Below, piece by piece: positions 34,284 to 45,030 of a stretch of 64,000 nucleotides of DNA; the first letter of the stretch is position 1; each line of letters opens with the position of its first letter. The position numbers and the translations under genes were made by a program. The notes below the pieces were generated by a model. That model searched no databases, was not told the DNA's origin, and saw only the letters and a list, made by a program, of their open reading frames with translations. Source of the DNA: Ashinkailepas kermadecensis (taxonomy: Eukaryota; Arthropoda; Thecostraca; Neolepadidae); the NCBI GenBank assembly GCA_034440615.1, contig JAOTOM010004378.1, positions 122,001 to 186,000 on the forward strand. The letters run 5' to 3'.

Positions 34284-36000
34284 TAGAGTTGCACGTCGTG
34301 TCAGTCTTATCTGCGCCACGTTCGTCGCGTCTGCGCTCATCATGTCACGTCTACGCCACGTCTGTCGTATCCGCGCCGCGTATATAGCGTGTGCGACGCG
34401 TCTGCCGCGTATCCGCCGTATATGTGGCGTGTACGCCGTGTCGCGTCCGCGACACGTCTGTCGCATCTGCGCTGAGTCCGTCGCGTCTCTCTCATCTGCG
34501 CCGCATATGACGTGTCGGCGCCGTGTCTGTCGCGTCTGCACCGTGTCTGTCGCGTCTGCGCTACGTCTGTCGCGTCCGTACCGGGTCCATCGCGTCTGTC
34601 GCTTTCGCGCCGCGTCACTGTCATCTGCGCCGCGTTCGTCGCGTCCCCGTCGCACATGACCCGTCTGCGGCACGTCTGTCGCGTCTGCACAACGTCTGTC
34701 GCATCTGCGCCGCACCCGTCGCGTCTGCGCCGCATCTGTCTTATCGGCGCCGCGCTTATCGCATCTGCACGGCTCATGTAGCGTCTGCGCCGCGTCTGTC
34801 GCGTCTGCGTCATGTCTGTCGCAACCGCGGGACATCTGTCGCATCTGCGCCGAGTCCGTCGCACCTTTTGCGCTTGCGCCGGGTCTGTCTCATCTGTGTC
34901 GCGTTCGTCGCGTCTGCGCCGCATATGTCCAGTCTGCGCCGCAACAGTCACGTCTCCGTCGCATGTGACAAGTCTGCGCCGTGTCTGTCGCGTCAGCGCC
35001 ACGTCTGTCGTATCTGCGCCAGTTCTATCGCGTATGTCGTGTTCGCGCCGCGTCAGTCGCATCTGCGCCGCGTTTGCCGCGTCTACGCCGCGCGGATCCG
35101 TCGCATCTGTGGCTTCCGTCTGTCGCGTCTGCGCCGGGTCTGTCGCGTCCGCGGGACATCTGTCGCACCTGCTCCGAGTCCGTCGCATCTCTTGCGCTTG
35201 CGCCGCGTCTGGCTCATCTGCGTTGCGATCGTCACGTCTGCGCGCGTATGTCGCGTCTGCGCCGTGTCTGCGCCGCGGCAGTCACGTCCCCGTCGCATGT
35301 GACGAGTCTGCGCCGTTTCTGTTGCGTCTGCGCCGTGTCTGTCGCATCTGCGCCAGAACCATAGCGTCTGCCGCGTTCGCGCCGCGTCAGTCTCATCTGC
35401 GCCGCGTTTGTCGCGTCTACGCCGAGTCTGTTGCGTCTGCGCCGTGTCTGTCGCAACCGCGGGACGTTTGTCGCACATTTGTCGCATCTGCGACGGTTCC
35501 GTCGCGTCTGTCGCGTCTGCGACGCATCTGTCTTATCGGCGCCGCGTTTATCGCGTCTGCACGGCGCATGTAGCGTCTGCGCCGTGTCTGTCGCATCTTC
35601 ACCGCGTCTGTCGCGTCTGCGCCGTGTCTGTCGCAACCGCGGGACATCTGTCGCATCTGCGCCGAGTTGGTCGCACCTTTTGCGCTGGCGCCAGGTCTGT
35701 CTCATCTGCGTCGCGTTCGCCGCGTATGTCGCGTCTGCGCCGTGTCTGCGCCACAGCAGTCACGTCCCCGTCGAATGTGACGAGTCTGCGCCGTGTCTAT
35801 CGCGTCTGCGCCGTGTCTGTCGCGTCTGCGCCGTGTCTGTCGCGTCTGCGCCACGTCTGTCGCATCTGCGCCAGATCCATCGCGTCTGTCGCGTTCGCAC
35901 CGCGCCAGTCTAATCTGCGCCGCGTTTGTCGCGTCTACGCTGCGTCTGTCGCGTCTGCGGCGGGTCCAGTCGCGTCTGCTCCGCGTCTGACGCGTGGCTC
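34284..36000. repeat. GC-rich ~20-bp satellite, block 1
   Basis: Irregular tandem copies of a unit close to GCGCCGCGTCTGTCGCGTCT. Stop codons are rare in all frames, so many overlapping frames of 60-280 codons arise, rich in Arg, Ser, Ala and Val on one strand and Arg, Thr, Asp and Gln on the other. They are compositional artefacts. Confidence 0.92.
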
Positions 36001-36296
36001 GATTTAAACCGGAATAGCGGCCGAATTAATGGACCGATCGACTTGGAAACCAACAACACTTTGTAGCATAAAATATTGCATTCTTTCGCTCAGCGAAGCG
36101 AGCGGGACTGCGCTGGATGTATGAATGAATGATGAGAATATAACCAATGTTACACCAAAATTGGCATAGCGACCGTACCATAAGACCGGAATTTGTCTTA
36201 CCAAAGCGGAGACGGCGCGCGATTTCTCGGCGGCGACATCTCCGCCGGACAGATTTCTTTTTAAATGAAATATTCTGGAGCAGGGAAGTGAATTTC

Positions 36297-36376
36297 CCTA
36301 CGCCGCCTCTGTCGCGTCTGCGCCGTGTCTGTCACAAACGCGGGACGTCTGTCGCATCTGCGACGGATCCGTCGTG
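36297..36376. repeat. GC-rich ~20-bp satellite, short block
   Basis: About four copies of the same CTGTCGCGTCTGCGCC-type unit, directly followed by the TTAGG-type block. Confidence 0.8.
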
Positions 36377-36439
36377 TAGGTTAGGTTAGGTTAGGATAGG
36401 ATAGGTTAGGTTAGGTTAGGTTAGGATGGGTTAGGTTAA
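36377..36439. repeat. Interstitial (TTAGG)n-type block
   Basis: About 12 tandem pentamers of TTAGG, with GATAGG and GATGGG variants. TTAGG is the ancestral arthropod telomere repeat. A short degenerate block inside a mobile-element array is an interstitial trace, not a telomere. Confidence 0.85.
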
Positions 36440-36546
36440 TGAATTCCACTAAAATTGGCATAGCGGCCGAACCACTAGGCCGATTCACATGAAACCAACG
36501 CCAATTTTTTTTTTAACCGCAGCGGAGCAAGGGCCGAAGGCGCTTG

Positions 36547-38137
36547 TCTACTATACTATTTGAGTAAAAAACTTTGTTTATTTGTCTGTCTGTCTGTCGT
36601 CTTTTGTCCTTTTGTCGAGTGCCATCGTGTGTAGGTTCGACTATGGGTCGCACGTTCTTGAAATTTTCACACGCGACAGACAGTCGATGTGTGACGTTCT
36701 GTGCCGAGTTTCGTTGTCGTGGGGTGTATGCCTCGCAAGTGGCACGTGCTCAAAGTTGGCACTACCCCCTCATTGGTTTAACATGTGATTTCGGAAATTG
36801 CATGCGGCGGACGAGACGTGCGCATTTGGCGCCTGGGACGGCTCACAACAAAATTACGGGATGACATGACGTGAAAGCTCCAAATGTTGGCTATCCACTG
36901 GACGAAATTTCGTCACGATCGGGTCAACGTGCTGCGCCTGAGCGTCACGGGGGTCCTGAAAGGACTGGTAGTCGGCTGCCGAAAGGAATAGCACGTAAAA
37001 CCGGGATTTTTTTTCAAACCAATTTTAGCGCTCCAGACCGCACCGTGTCTGTCGAGTCCGCGCCACGTCTGTCGCATCTGTGCCGAGTCCATCGCGTCTG
37101 TCGCTTTCGCGCCGCGTCTGTCGCGTCTGCGCCGTGTCTGTCGTGTAAGCGGGACATCTGTCGCACTTGCGCCGAGTCCGTCGCACCCTTTGCGCTTGCG
37201 CCGCGTGTGTCGCATCTGCGCCGGATCCGTCGCGTCTGTCGCATCTGCGCGGCGTCTGTCGCGTCTGCGGTGTGTCTGTCGCATCTGCGCCGCGTATGTC
37301 GCGTCTGCGCTTTCTGCGCCGCAGCAGTCACGTCCCCGTCGCATGTGACGGGTCTGCTCCGTTTCTGTCGCGTCTGCGCCACGTCTGTCGCATCTGCGGC
37401 AGATCCATCGCGTCTGTCGCTTTCGCGCCGCGTCACTCTCATCTGCGCCGCGTTCGTCGCGTCCCCGTCGCATATGACGGGTCTGCGGCACGCCTGTCGC
37501 GTTTGCACAACGTCTGTCACATCTGCGCTGGATCCGTCGCGTCTGCGCCGTGTCTGTATCATCTGGGTCGCGTTCGTCGCGTCTGCGCCGCGTATGTCGT
37601 GTCTGCGCCGCGTATGTCGCGTGTGCGCCGCGTATGTCGCGTCTGCACCGTGTCTGCGCCGCAGCAGTCACGTCCCCGTCGCATGTGACGAGTCTGCGCC
37701 GTTTCTGTCGCGTCTGCGCCACGTCCGTCGCATCTGCGGCAGATCCACCGCGTCTGTCGCGTTCGCGCCGCGTCAGTATCATCTGCGCCGCGTTTGTCGC
37801 GTCTACGCCGCGCATGTCGCGTCTGCGCCGCGTCTGTCGCGTCTACTCCGTGTCTGACGCGTGGCTCGATTTAAACCGGAATAGCGGCCGAAATAATGGA
37901 CCGATCGACATGGAACCAACACCACTTTGTAGCGAAAAACAAAATGCAGTCTTTCGCTCAGCGAAGCGAGCGGGACTTCGCTTGATGTATGAATGAATGA
38001 TGAGAATAGAACCAATGTTACACTAAAATTGGCATAGCGACCGTACCATTAGACCGATTCACATGAAACCAACATCAAATGAATCGTAACGAACAATATT
38101 TGTCTGAATGCAGCGGAGCAAGTGCCGAAGGCGCTTG
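36547..38137 (+). repeat. Array unit 3, with satellite replacing part of the body
   Basis: The 5' part (36547-37030) is typical. At the point where other units read TTTTAGCGCTCC the sequence switches to the ~20-bp GC satellite (37035-37865). A 3' end with the AGCGAAGCGAGCGGGAC hairpin (37955-37972) and the standard terminal hairpin follow. Confidence 0.75.
37035..37865. repeat. GC-rich ~20-bp satellite, block 2
   Basis: The same irregular CTGTCGCGTCTGCGCC-type units as block 1. Its exit sequence TCGATTTAAACCGGAATAGC is shared with block 1, so satellite plus end were copied as a module. Confidence 0.92.
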
Positions 38138-39417
38138 TCTTCTACAATATACTACTTGCGTAAACAACTTTGTCTGTTTGTCTGTCTGTCGTCTTTTGTT
38201 CTTTTGTCGAGTGCCATCGTGTGTAGGTTCCACTATGGGCCGCACGTGCTTTAAATTTTCACACGCGACAGACACTCGATGTGTGATAGGCTGTGCCGAG
38301 TTTCGTTCTCGTGGGGTGCATGCCGGGCACGTGGCACGTGCGCAAAGTTGGCACTACCCCGGCATTGGCTTAACGTGTGATTTCGGAAATTGCATGCGGC
38401 GGACGAGACGTGCGCAAATTGGCGCCTGGGACGGCTCACAACAGAGCTACGGAAATATGGCTGACATCACGCGAAAGCCCCAGATGTTGGCTATCCGCTC
38501 GACAAAATGTCGTCACGAACGGGTCAACGTGCTGCGCGTGAGCGTCACGGGGGTCCTGAGAGAACGGGTCGTCGGCAGCCCATAGGAATAGCACGTAAAA
38601 CTGGGATTTTTTCACCAATTTTAGCGCTCCCGATCGACCCGATTCACACCGCCATATCTCGACAACCAATGGACCGATCGACACCAAACGAACACCTTAG
38701 TGTTGCCACGCCTATTGCCAACATCGCCACGGCAACCGTTTACGGATAACCACTCACGCGCACGCGAGGGGGGTGTGAAAAGCGGAAGTGACGTTTTTCA
38801 GCGTTTTTCACGATTGGGTCTAGTTCTCGGAAACGGCTCGACTTGGCGACTTGCCGTCACTTTCACCACCTGGGCGGATGTACCGCCTATCCTTTTCCCA
38901 TATATTATCATGGGCTGCAGTGTGTGCGCGTGCCGTCATCGTCACACGGGCTACACGTGTTTCGTTCCGTGAAAAAGATTCCGCTTTACACTGTCTCCAC
39001 ACCACTGTCCGATGACATTTCGCGGAGAAAGTTTCATGCGCAGATAGCCCCACGCTTTGCGATGCCCACGGTTCCTTCGGATTTTCGCCATCGCAAATAG
39101 TTTGGTTGCAATCGTCGATGCCCGCAACCATTACCGGACGACATTTTTCTCCGGCGATTTGCGCTTCAAGCTGGGAGCCGGGCTGATCACCCGTTCCCAC
39201 GAAATCGCCAGCCGTCGATAAAACGATGGCGGCGCGCGGTTTCTCGGCGGCGGCACCTCCGCGGGACAGATTCTGTACATATAAATATTCTGGAGCAGGG
39301 TAATGAATCGACGTTACCTTAAATTTAGCATAGCCGCCGAACCATGTGACCGATTCACATGAAAACAACGCCATTTTTGTTGTCTTACCGCAGCGGAGCA
39401 AGGGCCGAAGGCGCTTG
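38138..39417 (+). repeat. Array unit 4, near full length
   Basis: 1280 bp. It has all landmarks in order: start motif, (TCTG)n, CGTGTGTAGGTTCCACTATG, CATATCTCGACAACCAATGG, GGCTGCAGTGTG, CGACATTTTTC and the terminal hairpin. Confidence 0.85.
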
Positions 39418-39449
39418 TCTACAATATACTATTGGAGTAAACAAAACTT

Positions 39450-39485
<36 letters not shown>

Positions 39486-40696
39486 GTCTTTTGTCCTTTT
39501 GTCGAGTGCCATCGTGTGTAGGTTCGACTATTTGCCGCATGTGCTTTAAATTTTCACGGTCGAGAGACAATCGATGTGTGATGTGCTGTGACGAGTTTCG
39601 TTGTCGTGGGGAGCATGCCGGGCACATGGCACGTGCTCAAAGTTGGCACTACCCCGTCATTGGCTTAACGTGTGATTTGGGAAATCGCTTGTGGCGGAAC
39701 ATATTGGCGCCTGGGACGGCTCACAACAAAGGTACGGAAATATGGGTGACATCACCTGAAAGCCCCAAATGTTGGCTATCCATGGGACGAAATTTCGTTA
39801 CGATCGGGTCAACGTACTGCGCGTGAACGTCATGAGGGTCCTGGGAGAACGGGTCGTCGGTCGTCCATAGGAATAGCACGTAAAACCGGGAGTTTTTCAC
39901 CAATTTTAGCGCTCCCGATCGACCCGATTCACACCGCCATATCTCGACAACCAATGAACCAATCCACAGCAAACAAACACCTTAGTGTTGCCACGACAAT
40001 TACCAACATCGCCACGGCAGCCATTAACTGGTCACCCCTCACGCGCACGCAAGGGGGGTTTCAAAACCGGAAGTGACGTTTGTAAGCGTTTTTTACGATT
40101 GGGTCTGGCTCTCGGAAACGGCTGAACTTGGCGACTTGCCGTCACCTTCACCACCTGGGCGGATGTACGGCTATCCTTTTCCCATAGACTATCATGGGCT
40201 GCATTGTGTGCGCGCGCCGTCATCGTCACACGGGCTGCACGTGTTTCGGTCCGTGAAAAAGCTGTCGCTCTACACTCTACCCACACCACTGTCCAATGAC
40301 ATTTCGTGGAGAAAGTTGCATGCGCAGATAGCCCCCAGCTTTGTGATGCCCACGGTTCCTTCGGATTTTCAACATCGCAAGTAGTTTGGTTGCAATCGTC
40401 GAAGCCCGCAACCATTACCAGGCGACATTTTTCGCCGGCAATTTGCGCTTCAAAATGGGAGCCGGGCTGATCACCCGTTCCCACGAAATCGCCAGCCGTC
40501 GACAAAACGATGGCGGCGCGCGCTTTGTCGGCGGCGGCACCTCCGCGGGACAGATTCTGTCAATATAAATTTTCGGGAGCAGATAAATGAATCAACGTTA
40601 CGTTCAAATGGGCATAGCCGCCGAACCATGTGACCGATTCACATGAAACCAACCCCAAATTTTTAGCCGCAGCGGAGCAAGGGCCGAAGGCGCTTG
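39418..40696 (+). repeat. Array unit 5, near full length
   Basis: 1279 bp, almost the same length and landmark order as unit 4. Units 4 and 5 are the best models of the complete element. Confidence 0.85.
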
Positions 40697-42738
40697 TCTT
40701 TTTTACTATACTATTTGAGTAAAAAAACTTTGTTTGTTTGTCTGTCTGTCGTCTTTTGTCCTTGCGTCGAGTGCCATCGTGTGTATGTTCGACTATTGGA
40801 CGCACGTGGTCGACATTTTCAAAACCGACAGACAATCGATGTGTGACGTGCTGTGCCGAGTTTCTTTATCGTGGGCTGCATGCCGGGCACGTGGCACGTG
40901 CTCAAAGTTGGCACTACCCCTCATTGGTTTAACACGTGATTTCGGAAATCGCATGCGGCGGACGAGACGTGAGCACATTGGCTCCTGGGACGGCCCAAAA
41001 CAAAGCTACGGAAATATGGCTGACATCACCTGAAAGCCCCAAATGTTGGCTATCCGCTGGACCAAATTTTGTCACGAACAGGTCAACGTGCTGCGCGTGA
41101 GCGTCACGGGGGTCCTGAGGTAACGGGTCGACGGTCGCCCATAGGAATAGCACGTAAAACGGGGATTTTTTTCACCAATTTTAGCGCTCCAGATCGACCC
41201 GATTCACACCGCCATATGTCAACAACCTATGGACCGATCGACACGAAACAAATACCTTAGTGTTGCCACGTCAATTGCCAACATCGCCACGGGAACCGTC
41301 TACGGGTCACCCCTCACGCCCACGCGAGGGGGGTGTGTTTTTCACGATTTGGTCTGGTTCTCGGAAACGGCTCAACTTCGCGACATGCCGTCACCTTCGC
41401 CACCTGGGGAGATGTACCGGCTACCGTTTTCCAATAGACTACCGTGGGCTGCAGTGTGTGCGCGCGCCGTCATCGTCACACGGGCTGCACGTGTTTCGGT
41501 CCGTGAAAAAGCTTCCGCTTTACACTGTCCCCACACCATCGTCCGATGACATTTCGCGGAGAAAGTTGCATGCGCAGATAGACCCAAGCTTTGTAATGCT
41601 CACGCTTCCTTCGGATTTTCCCCATCGCACGTAGTTTGGTTGCAATCGTCGATGCCCGCTACCCTTACCAGACGACATTTTTCGCCGGCAACTTGCGCTT
41701 CAACACGTGAGTTTCCTCGGCACCGAGTCACACGCTGTCGCCTCAACGATGGAAATATACCGAGCCGGCGGGGACACCTCCGCCGGAGATTTCTTTTTAA
41801 ATAAAAATATTCGTGAGCAAGAAATGTATCAACGTTACGTTAAATTTAGCATAACCGCCGAACCATATGACCGATTCACATGAAACCAATGGGCTGCAGT
41901 GTGTGCGCGCGCCGTCATTGTCACACGGGCTGCACGTGTTTCGGTCCGTGAAAAAGACTCCGCTTTATGCTGTCGCCACACCACTGTCTGATGACATTTC
42001 GCGGAGAAAGTTGAATGCGCAGATCGCCCCAAGCTTTGTGATGCCCACGGTTCCTTCGGATTTTCCCCATCGCAAATAGTTTGGTTGCAATCGTCGATGC
42101 CCGCAACCATTAACAAGCGACATTTTTCGCCGGCAATTTGCGTTTCACAATGTGGCGGCTTCAGCGCTGCGTCACACGCCATCGTATGGCAATTAACGGG
42201 GTATGGCAATTGACGGGGTAAGGCATTTGACGGCGTACGGCTATTGACGGGGTATGGCAATTGACGGGTTCCAGCAATTGACGGGTTATGGCAATTGACG
42301 GGGAATGTCAATTGACGGGATCCGGCAATTGACGGGGTATGGCAATTGACGGGGTATGGAAAATAACTGGGCAGAGAGCCCCAAGCTTTGTGATGCCCAC
42401 GGTTCCTTCGGATTTCTCACATCGTAAATAGTTTGGTAGCAATCGTCGATGCCCGCAACCATTACCGGGCTATATTTTTCGCCGGCTATTTGCGCTTCAA
42501 GCTGGGAGCCGGGCTGACCACCCGTTCCCACGAATTTCGCCAGCCGTCGATAAAACGATGGCGGCGCGCGCTTTCTCGGCGGGAAGACCTCCGCGGGACA
42601 TGTTCTGTAATTATAAATATTCTGGAGCAGGGAAATTAATTCCACTTAAATTGGCACAGCGGGCGAACCATTAGAGCGATTCACATGAAACCAACACCAA
42701 ATTTTTTGCCGCAGCGGAGCAAGGGCCGAAGGCGCTTG
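40697..42738 (+). repeat. Array unit 6, with an internal partial duplication
   Basis: 2042 bp. After a first end near 41888 (CACATGAAACCAAT) the sequence jumps back to mid-body (GGGCTGCAGTGTG) without the terminal hairpin or a new start. It then runs through a 17-bp minisatellite to a normal end. Confidence 0.75.
42187..42362. repeat. Minisatellite, ~17-bp unit
   Basis: About ten copies of GGCAATTGACGGGGTAT, inside the duplicated half of array unit 6. Confidence 0.9.
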
Positions 42739-42852
42739 TCTACTATACTATTTGAGTTACTTTGTCTGTCTGTTTGTTTGTCTGTCTGTCTGTCGTCTTT
42801 TGTCCTTTGTGGATTGTCATCGTGTGTAGGTTAGACCATGGGTAGCACGTGC

Positions 42853-42911
42853 TTGGTTGGTTATTTGGGTTTAGGGGCGCATCGACTGCGTTGGTCATAC
42901 AGCGCCCATTT
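42853..42911 (-). mobile_element. 59-bp mini-retroposon, copy 1
   Basis: The insertion is bracketed by the 12-bp duplication GGTAGCACGTGC (42841-42852 and 42912-42923). On the minus strand it has GGGCGC...GCGCCC inverted 6-mers around about 21 bp with ATGACC and GTCGA, then CCTAAACCC and an AATAACCAACCAA tail. There is no tRNA head. The same core occurs at 61836-61888. Confidence 0.85.
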
Positions 42912-43294
42912 GGTAGCACGTGCCTGAAATTTTCACAGCCGAGAGACAATCGATGTGTGATGTGCTGTGACGAGTTTTGTTGTCGTGGGCTGTATGCAAA
43001 TGGGCTGTAATGCTGTCGTGGGCTGTAATGCTCACGCTTTCTTCGGATTTTCCCCATCGCACATAGTTTGGTTGCAATCGTCGATGCCCGCAACCCTTAC
43101 CAGACGACATTTTTCGCCGGCAACTTGCGCTTCACAATGTGGCGGCTTCAGCGCGGCGTCGCACGCTATCGCCTGAACAATGAAAAAATGCAAAGAGGGC
43201 GGGCGCATTCGCGGCGGCGGCACCTCCGCCGGAGAGATTCTATAAATTGAAATATTCGGAGCAGATAAATGAATCAACGTTACGTTCAAATGGG

Positions 43295-43460
43295 TTGGTT
43301 GGTTGGTTATTGGCTTTACGACACGTCGACCGTTGAGTCATGTAGCGTCGCCAATCTCTCACGCCGATTGGTCGCGGGCGAAGAGTAGCGACAGGTGAGA
43401 CTGGAACCCACAACCTTTCGATTGTGAGACGAGCATCTTACCCCTAGACCACTCGTCCCC
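43295..43460 (-). mobile_element. tRNA-derived SINE, copy 3
   Basis: 166 bp, inserted in array unit 7 with the exact 14-bp duplication TACGTTCAAATGGG (43281-43294 and 43461-43474). The tail on the minus strand is AACCAACCAACCAA. Confidence 0.95.
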
Positions 43461-43563
43461 TACGTTCAAATGGGCATAGCCGCCGAACCATTAGACCGAT
43501 TCACATGAAACCAACATCAATTTTTTTGTCTTAACGCAGCGGAGCAAGTGCCGAAGGCGCTTG

Positions 43564-45030
43564 TCTCTACTATACTATTTGAGTAAAAAACTTTGTCTGT
43601 CTGTCTGTTTGTCTGTCTGTCGTCTTTTGTCCACGCGTCGATTGCCATCGTGTGTAGGTTGGACTATGGGTCGCACGTGCTTGAAATGTTCGCACGCAAC
43701 ATAAAATCGATTTGTGATGGGCTGTGCCGAGTTTCGTTGTCGTGGGGTGTATGCCGGGCACGTGGCACGTGCGGACATTTGGCACTACCCCGTCATTGGT
43801 TTAACATATAATTTGGGAAATCGCATGCGGCGGACGAGACGTGCACACATTGGCGCCTGGCACGGCTTACTACAAAGCTACGGAAATATGGCTGACATCA
43901 CGTGAAAGCCGCAAATGTTGGCTATCCACTGGATGAAGTTTCGTCACGATCGAGTGAACGTGCTGCGCGTGAGCGTCACGGGGTCCTAGAGGTTGGTTGG
44001 TTATTGGTTTTACGACACGTCGACCGTTGAGTCATGTAGCGTCGCCAATCTCTCACGCCGATTGGTCGCGGGCGAAGAGTAGCGACAGGTGAGACTCGAA
44101 CCCACAACCTTTCGATTGTGAGACGAGCATCTTACCCCTAGATCACTCGTCCCCGGGGGTCCTGAGAGGACGTGTCATCGTGCGCCCATAGCAATAGCAC
44201 GTAAAACCCTGATTTTTTTTCACCAATTTTAGCGCTCCCGATCGGCCCGATTCACACCGCCATATCTTGACAACCAATGGACCGATCGACACCAAACAAG
44301 CACCTTAGTGTTGCCACGACAATTGTCAACATCGCCACGGCAGCCATTAACGGATCATCCCGCACGCGGACGCGAGACGGGTGTGAAAATCGGAAGTGAC
44401 GTTTTTCAGCGTTTTTTTTACAATTGGGTCTGGTTCTCGGAAACGGCTCAACTTGGCGACTTGCGGTTACTTTCACCACCTGTACGGATGTACCTGCTAC
44501 CAATTTCCTATTGAATATCATGGGCTGCAGTGTGCACGCGCGCCGCCATCGGCACCCGGGCTGCACGTGTTTCGGTCCGTGAAAAAGACTCCGTTTTACA
44601 CTGTCCCCACAGAACTGCCCGATGACATTTCGTGGAAAAAGTTGCATGCGCAGATAGCTCCAAGCTTTGTAATTCTCACGGTTCCTTCGGATTTTCCCCA
44701 TCCCAAATAGTTTGTTTGCAATCGTCGATGCCCGCAACCATTCACAGGCGACATTTTTCGCCGGGAATTTGCGCTTCAACACGTGAGTTTCCTCGGCGCC
44801 GTGTCACAGCTATCGCCTGAACAATGGAAATATACCGAGCCGGCGCGGGCATTCGCGGCGGGGACACCTCCGCCGGAGATATTTATTTTTAAAGAAAAAT
44901 ATTCGGAGCAGGGAAATGTATCAACGTTACGTTCAAATGGGCATAGCCGCCGAACCATGTGACCGATTCACATGAAACCAACATCAAATGTTTTGTCTGA
45001 ACACAGCGGAGCAAGTGCCGAAGGCGCTTG
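43564..45030 (+). repeat. Array unit 8, interrupted by a SINE
   Basis: 1467 bp, or about 1.3 kb without the SINE. All landmarks and the terminal hairpin are present. Confidence 0.82.
43992..44154 (-). mobile_element. tRNA-derived SINE, copy 4
   Basis: Inserted in array unit 8. The flanks GGGGTCCTAGAG (43980-43991) and GGGGTCCTGAGAG (44156-44168) are a near-exact duplication. A box and B box are intact. Confidence 0.9.

Larger units (their letters stand above)
33082..36546 (+). repeat. Array unit 2, enlarged by a GC-rich satellite
   Basis: The body at 33082-34283 is like the other units. A ~20-bp GC-rich satellite (34284-36000), an alternative end with an AGCGAAGCGAGCGGG hairpin, a second partial body end, a TTAGG-type block and finally the usual hairpin end follow. 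It is the most complex unit. Confidence 0.7.
42739..43563 (+). repeat. Array unit 7, internally deleted
   Basis: A short unit containing two insertions: a 59-bp mini-element and a tRNA SINE. The central part of the body is missing (jump near 42970-43020). Confidence 0.75.

Noticed and set aside
34158..37857. Several 200-330 codon open frames on both strands in the GC-rich satellite
   Set aside because: They overlap on both strands, consist of short repeated words and shift frame with irregular unit length. They are artefacts of a stop-poor satellite.
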